DNA of 32,787 nt from a virus. Below the pieces are notes generated by a model. The model searched no databases. It saw only the letters and a program-made list of their open reading frames with translations, and was not told the DNA's origin. The stretch lies in IMG/VR virus record IMGVR_UViG_3300034071_000583, positions 1 to 32,787 of that record; one strand, 5' to 3'. This document shows, piece after piece, positions 28,420 to 32,787 of the stretch. Positions within the stretch are counted from its first letter, which is position 1. Each line of letters opens with the position of its first letter. The position numbers and the translations under genes were made by a program.

Positions 28420-29829
28420 ATGCAAGTTCCAATCCTAAGCGGCATCTACACTGACAGCACGCCAGAGCTGCGCACCGCCTACCCTGTGAACATGGTGCCG
28501 GTGCCAAAGGCGTCAGGCATCAGCAATGGATTCCTGCGCCCAGGCGATGGCATCGTGGCCAACGGGACAGGCCCAGGCATTGACCGTGGCGGCATCAACT
28601 GGAATGGCGTCTGCTATCGCGTGATGGGCACCAAGTTGGTCTCCGTGGACAGCAATGGCGTTGTGACCGTGTTGGGCGATGTTGGCGGCCCAGTCACCGA
28701 GCTGGTGACAATGGACTACAGCTTTGATGTGCTGGCCATTGCCAGTGGTGGTCGATTGTATTACTGGTCACCAACTGGAGGCTTGGTGCAAGTGACAGAC
28801 CCAGACCTTGGCGTGGTGCTCGATGTGGTTTGGGTTGACGGCTATTTCATGACTACCGATGGTGCCAATTTGGTCGTCACTGAGTTGTCAGACCCGACCC
28901 AGGTCAACCCCCTGAAATATGGCAGCTCAGAGGTGGACCCTGATCCTGTTGTGGCACTCATCAAGCTGCGCAACGAGGTCTATGCCATCAACAGCAACAC
29001 GATGGAGGTCTTCGACAACGTGGGCGGCGAGCTGTTCCCATTTGCACGCATTGATGGCGCACAAGTCCAAAAGGGTGCTCTTGGCACGCACGCCTGCTGT
29101 ACTTACTTGGAGCGCATTGCTTTCTTGGGCGGTGGCCGCAATGAAGCCCCAAGCATCTATCTTGGAGCAGCAGCCACCACCCAGAAAATCAGCACCCAAG
29201 AAATCGACAATCTGCTCCTTCAGTACACCGAGGCGCAACTGGTCAAGGTTCAACTGGAAGCACGCAATGACAAGAACCACCAGCACCTATACGTCCACCT
29301 GCCAGACCGCACGGTGGTTTATGACGCCTCCGCATCTGAGGCTCTGGAGCAGCCCGTTTGGTTCACTCTGACCAGCACCTTGGTCGGTTTCAGCCAGTAC
29401 CGGGCACGCAACATGGTCTGGATATACGACAAGTGGCTGGTCGGCGATCCACAGTCCAGCTCTATCGGCTACCTTGTGCAAGACATTGGCCACCACTGGG
29501 GCCAGCAGGTGCGCTGGGAGTTTGGCACGGTCATCGTCTACAACGAAGGCAATGGCGCGATCTTCAACCGCCTTGAGCTGGTCGCACTGACAGGCAGCGT
29601 GGCGCTGGGCACAAACCCACAGATCAGCACCAGCTACAGCGTGAACGGCCTGTCCTGGAGTCAAGACCGCAGCATTGCTGTTGGCACGATTGGCAGCACG
29701 GCCAAGCGCCTGGCCTGGTTCCAGCAGGGTCACATGCGCAATTGGCGCATCCAGCGTTTCCAAGGCGACAGCGATGCCCATGTGTCGTTTGCACGCCTTG
29801 AGGCACAGATTGAGGCGTTGGCATACTGA
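28420..29829 (+). CDS. DNA stabilisation / tail protein, P22 gp10-like
   Basis: 469 residues (P22 gp10 has 472). The N-terminal PVNMVPVPKASGISNGFLRPGDG resembles gp10's PVNMLATPKE...SGYLRSFPGI. A beta-propeller-like repeat of short beta strands follows (GGVCYRV-type, VVWVDGYF, AINSNTMEVFD). In P22 gp10 joins gp4 on the portal and closes the head. The stop overlaps the next ATG (TGATG). Confidence 0.9.
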   Translation: MQVPILSGIYTDSTPELRTAYPVNMVPVPKASGISNGFLRPGDGIVANGTGPGIDRGGINWNGVCYRVMGTKLVSVDSNGVVTVLGDVGGPVTELVTMDYSFDVLAIASGGRLYYWSPTGGLVQVTDPDLGVVLDVVWVDGYFMTTDGANLVVTELSDPTQVNPLKYGSSEVDPDPVVALIKLRNEVYAINSNTMEVFDNVGGELFPFARIDGAQVQKGALGTHACCTYLERIAFLGGGRNEAPSIYLGAAATTQKISTQEIDNLLLQYTEAQLVKVQLEARNDKNHQHLYVHLPDRTVVYDASASEALEQPVWFTLTSTLVGFSQYRARNMVWIYDKWLVGDPQSSSIGYLVQDIGHHWGQQVRWEFGTVIVYNEGNGAIFNRLELVALTGSVALGTNPQISTSYSVNGLSWSQDRSIAVGTIGSTAKRLAWFQQGHMRNWRIQRFQGDSDAHVSFARLEAQIEALAY

Positions 29830-30803
29830 TGGCAACCGCACCACAATCCCGCAAGTTGAACCTGACCCGTGACCAGCTCGCGGAATTTCTGACCGACCAG
29901 CAGCAGATCAGGCAGTTTGAGCTGCTGTTCTCTGCCGTCGATCAACTCCAGGTTATTGTCGGCACGGACTTTGAGTACCAGGCAGACACGGCGGCGGCCA
30001 CAGCAAACGAGGCGCTGGCTCAGATTGCAGCATTGGCGCAGGACACGGCCGTCGATGATGCCGTGCTGAATGCCAAGGTCCAGCAGGCACTGGATGCCAT
30101 TCCAAGGCTGGCCCAAGTGCTCAACCTGCTGGCTCTTGCGCCAGTAGAGCAGCACAACAACTCGGTCACCACCGACTACATCGACTTCAACACCAATGCA
30201 CCTGACCCAGCCACCAAGATCGGCAGGCTGCATTGCGATGGGCTCGTGTTTTACGCTACACCCAACGCCAATAACCTTGGCGTGACAGTGAACGAGCATT
30301 TTGTTGCGCGTACTGGCACTAAGACCATGACAAGCAACACATCCTTGCAGGCCGTTTTCAGTGGCGGTTCAGGTGGGTTGACCAATGGCGCGTTAACCGT
30401 CAACGGGTCAACATCGTACTATTTTGAATGCTCTCTAAACTTGTCCAGTATGTCTGCTTCATCAGGCAATTTAGGCTTCAGTATTGTTGGAGCTGGCACT
30501 GCAACTTTCACATCCGCAGCATGGCACGCCTTTGGTTTGGATGCTACAACGCAAACAACAGGCGCTGCGATTGGCGGTAGTTTTTCAGCGGCTGCTGGAG
30601 CTACGGGCAACATTTCCACGGCAGCTACTGGTACATCATATTCAGTGGTCATCAAAGGAATATTTCGCATCAATGCTGCTGGAACTATCATTCCCAGCGT
30701 TCAATTGACAACCGCATCTGCCGCTGTCGTAGGTAGAAATTGCTGGTTTAAATGCAACGCCATTGGCACTGACACAGTTGTGTCAGTGGGCAATTGGTCT
30801 TGA
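29829..30803 (+). CDS. Tail protein at the gp26 (needle) position
   Basis: 324 residues. Residues about 12-110 are predicted helical and Ala/Gln-rich (heptad-like around RQFELLFSAVDQLQVIV and ANEALAQIAALAQDTAV). After a joining segment comes a Ser/Thr/Gly-rich beta domain (about 160-324). In P22 the gene after gp10 is the tail needle gp26, which has a coiled-coil shaft. Here the length is similar in concept, but the C-terminal domain looks like a fibre or knob. The final 500 bases are A/T-richer than their surroundings. Needle is an inference from order, not sequence match. Confidence 0.6.
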   Translation: MATAPQSRKLNLTRDQLAEFLTDQQQIRQFELLFSAVDQLQVIVGTDFEYQADTAAATANEALAQIAALAQDTAVDDAVLNAKVQQALDAIPRLAQVLNLLALAPVEQHNNSVTTDYIDFNTNAPDPATKIGRLHCDGLVFYATPNANNLGVTVNEHFVARTGTKTMTSNTSLQAVFSGGSGGLTNGALTVNGSTSYYFECSLNLSSMSASSGNLGFSIVGAGTATFTSAAWHAFGLDATTQTTGAAIGGSFSAAAGATGNISTAATGTSYSVVIKGIFRINAAGTIIPSVQLTTASAAVVGRNCWFKCNAIGTDTVVSVGNWS

Positions 30804-30830
30804 TCTCTTAACTTCAAAAAGGATTTTCTC

Positions 30831-31166
30831 ATGACCGTATCCATCAAGGTACTGATCCCAGCAAAGCAGGCCGAGAGCAGCCAAACCACGCAGTACACGG
30901 CCACCAACTGCAAGGCCATCATCGACAAGTTCACTGCCACCAACACGAGCGCAGCAAATGTGACCATCAGCGTCAATCTGGTGACCAGTGGCGGCAGTGC
31001 AGGCACGAGCAACTTGATCGTGGACACCCGCGCCATTGCGCCGGATGAAACCTACACTTTTCCCGAACTGGTCGGCCAGGCCTTGGAGCCGAGTGGCTTC
31101 ATCTCCACCATCGCCAGTGCAGCCACATCGCTGACAATCCGAGCATCTGGCCGCGAAATCACTTAA
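30831..31166 (+). CDS. Small beta-sandwich virion protein
   Basis: 111 residues with AAGGA upstream. Thr/Ala/Ser-rich beta pattern (KVLIPAKQAESSQTTQYTAT ... ANVTISVNLVTSGG) and an acidic APDETYTFPELVGQ segment. This small-protein type is common after tail genes in aquatic podovirus-like phages. Function unknown; it is likely a virion component. Confidence 0.78.
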   Translation: MTVSIKVLIPAKQAESSQTTQYTATNCKAIIDKFTATNTSAANVTISVNLVTSGGSAGTSNLIVDTRAIAPDETYTFPELVGQALEPSGFISTIASAATSLTIRASGREIT

Positions 31167-31177
31167 AGGAGAACAGC

Positions 31178-31579
31178 ATGGACAAATTCATGATGATGCC
31201 CAAAGGCTTTATGGGCCTGCCAATGGATGAGGAATTCATCACCACAACAGAAAACAAGAAGAACTACGTCATTGCGGTGCAGGACTGGAACTACGGCCCA
31301 GAGATGCCAACCAATGAGCCAGGCGCAAACAAGGAGTTCTACGCAGGGCTGGCCGAGGCCATGCAGTGCACCGAAAAGGATGCACGGCGCAAGCATTGCT
31401 CAAACTGCGAGTATTACGACAACAGTTTCATGGCCCAAGTCAAGATCGAGCGCATCCCGATGGCAGCCTACGACAAGGGCGCAGGCTTTCGTGGCCACTG
31501 TGAAAAGCTGAACTTCATCTGCAATGACATGCGCGTCTGCCAGGCCTGGGAAGACCGGGAAGAAGAAGAAGAATATTGA
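31178..31579 (+). CDS. Cys-rich (zinc-binding) structural-module protein
   Basis: 133 residues with AAAGGAG upstream. Cysteines at 74, 77, 108, 115 and 121 form HCSNCEYYDN...GHCEKLNFICNDMRVCQAWE. This recalls the Cys motif of the 65-residue early protein (10523-10720) and the end of the Fe-S nuclease. The N-terminus is Met-rich (MDKFMMMPKGFMGLPM) and the C-terminus acidic (EDREEEEEY). Function unknown; a virion or assembly role is suggested by position. Confidence 0.75.
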   Translation: MDKFMMMPKGFMGLPMDEEFITTTENKKNYVIAVQDWNYGPEMPTNEPGANKEFYAGLAEAMQCTEKDARRKHCSNCEYYDNSFMAQVKIERIPMAAYDKGAGFRGHCEKLNFICNDMRVCQAWEDREEEEEY

Positions 31580-31591
31580 CGGGATGCCGAA

Positions 31592-32107
31592 ATGTGGGAA
31601 AATGCAGCCGCTGAGCCTATCGAGCCGCCAGCAGCTCACCCTGAACAGGAGCTGCGCATGTCTGGTGTCGATTGGTTGAGAGTGAACCTGCAAAGGGTTT
31701 TCGCGCTCCCAACGCCAGCCGTTGAGTGGCTGCTCATGCTTTATGGGGCCATCCAGGTCTTTGATGATGTCGCAGACGGTGATTCTGTCGAGCGCGAAGA
31801 CCTCAATGCGGTGATCTGGAACACTCTAGTGGGCATGAACCAGAATACATTTTGGATTGCCAACTCCCACAGCCTTGCACCCATAGTGGCCACCATGATC
31901 CTGAAGTGGCAGGCATCCGACCAGGCCGAGCGATCAGGCAAGGCCGATGCACGGTCATTTGTCTGGCGTGCAGGATACTATGACGTTGTGCTGATGACCG
32001 TGGCGCTGTGCCACGGCACTCGTCGTGCGACAGAAGATGCAGGCAGCGTCATGGAGTTGTATGGCGAGAAATTTGAAGACTACATGAAGGAGTTCAGCCA
32101 TGCCTGA
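31592..32107 (+). CDS. Hypothetical protein at the P22 gp14 position
   Basis: 171 residues from the ATG at 31592. An in-frame ATG at 31658 has a better ribosome site (AGGAG six bases ahead) and would give 149 residues beginning MSGVDWLRVNLQRVFALP, so it may be the true start. The body is helical with hydrophobic segments (AVEWLLMLYGAIQVFDDVAD, IVATMILKWQ, YYDVVLMTVAL). No known domain is seen. In P22 a 172-residue gp14 lies at this position, but I see no sequence match. It overlaps the gp7-like gene by eight bases. Confidence 0.75.
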   Translation: MWENAAAEPIEPPAAHPEQELRMSGVDWLRVNLQRVFALPTPAVEWLLMLYGAIQVFDDVADGDSVEREDLNAVIWNTLVGMNQNTFWIANSHSLAPIVATMILKWQASDQAERSGKADARSFVWRAGYYDVVLMTVALCHGTRRATEDAGSVMELYGEKFEDYMKEFSHA

Positions 32108-32750
32108 TCCAGTCACTGGTTTAATCGTTGGAGGCTCGCAACTGCTTGGCGGCATGATGCAGGCCGATGCAGCAAGCGAGGCAGCAGGCATCCAATCAGG
32201 CGCAGCAGAGGCTGGCATTGCAGAACAGCGCAGGCAGTTCGATGCACTGCAAGCATTGCTCAAGCCTTACACCGAGGCAGGTCTTCCTGCGCTCCAGCAG
32301 CAGCAGGCATTGCTTGGCCTACAAGGCCCAGAGGCAGAGCGTGCAGCCATTGAGCGCATTCGAGGTGGTGAGACATTCCAAACCTTGGCACAGCAGGGCG
32401 AGGAAGCATTGCTTCAGCGTGCCTCGGCCACTGGTGGTTTGCGAGGTGGAAACATCCAAGGCGCACTTGCACAGTTCCGACCAGCTTTGCTGAACCAAGC
32501 CATTGAGCAGCAATATGGCCGCCTGGGCGGCATGACGCAGTTGGGCCAGCGTTCTGCTGCCGGTGTAGGCGCTGCTGGCATGGAGTCTGGAACCAATGTG
32601 GCCAACTTGCTGGCCCAGCAGGGAGCAGCCAGAGCTGGTGGAGAACTTGGCGAGGCCAAGGCATTCAGTGGCCTGTTCAACCTGCCAGCTCAGGTGCTTG
32701 GGTTCCAGTACGGCGCAGGCGGCAAGGCTGGTATGGGCTTCGGGTTTTAA
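32100..32750 (+). CDS. DNA ejection protein, P22 gp7-like
   Basis: 216 residues (P22 gp7 has 229). The N-terminus has a hydrophobic Gly-rich stretch (TGLIVGGSQLLGGMMQADAAS). The middle and C-terminus are Ala/Gln/Gly-rich helices with LKPYTEAGLPALQQQQ and QALLGLQGPEAERAAIERI, a pattern common to phage internal ejection proteins that form the periplasmic channel. It follows the gp14-position gene and precedes the gp20-position gene. Confidence 0.82.
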   Translation: MPDPVTGLIVGGSQLLGGMMQADAASEAAGIQSGAAEAGIAEQRRQFDALQALLKPYTEAGLPALQQQQALLGLQGPEAERAAIERIRGGETFQTLAQQGEEALLQRASATGGLRGGNIQGALAQFRPALLNQAIEQQYGRLGGMTQLGQRSAAGVGAAGMESGTNVANLLAQQGAARAGGELGEAKAFSGLFNLPAQVLGFQYGAGGKAGMGFGF

Positions 32751-32760
32751 GGAATAGAAC

Positions 32761-32787
32761 ATGGCCACCATCAATCCATTCCAAGCC
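32761..32787 (+). CDS. Start of the next ejection-position gene (partial, cut by window)
   Basis: A start codon at 32761 follows TAAGGA and opens a frame reading MATINPFQA before the window ends. By P22 order this would be gp20. If the window were closed into a circle, the frame would stop after two more codons, so the gene continues outside. Confidence 0.6.

Overview
The window is a large part of the genome of a tailed dsDNA phage with a short-tail (podovirus) plan related to enterobacteria phage P22. The clearest markers are a P22-type tailspike head-binding domain, a P22-like portal, scaffold, coat protein, gp4 tail accessory factor, gp10 DNA-stabilisation protein and gp7-like ejection protein, in P22 order and close to P22 lengths. 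The moderately high GC, the PBSX-type large terminase and many small proteins of types I associate with phages of aquatic Burkholderiales (Comamonadaceae-like hosts) suggest a betaproteobacterial host. That host assignment is inference. I see no integrase, CI-type repressor, tRNA, CRISPR array or insertion sequence.

Layout. Bases 30-5852 (+) carry a very large gp16-position ejection protein, a tailspike and a fibre with a self-cleaving S74 chaperone. Bases 5863-8495 (+) hold a small structural protein and a lysis cassette: coiled-coil/TM proteins, a 3-TM holin and a GH108 endolysin. Bases 8499-15217 (-) form a long leftward early block of tightly overlapping genes. These encode small membrane and Zn-binding proteins, an RHH regulator, a VRR-NUC nuclease, a RadD-like SF2 helicase, a Cas4/RecB-like Fe-S nuclease, a DUF669 protein and a Sak4-like ATPase. 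A divergent control region at about 15270-15340 has two fully overlapping face-to-face promoters and a small HTH regulator. Bases 15341-19161 (+) hold a TOPRIM primase-helicase, an iteron/DnaA-box candidate origin, a ParB-like protein and a Mom-like DNA-modification protein. From 19145 to the window end (+) come packaging, head and tail genes.

How it fits together. No DNA polymerase is encoded here, so the phage probably loads host replisome components at the iteron/DnaA-box region with its own primase-helicase. The Sak4, DUF669, RadD-like and Cas4-like genes form a plausible recombination set. The ParB-like/Mom-like pair probably protects DNA by adenine modification. The window opens just before the gp16-position gene and closes nine codons into the gene after gp7. 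The gp20-position gene is therefore cut, and the window is not a closed genome.
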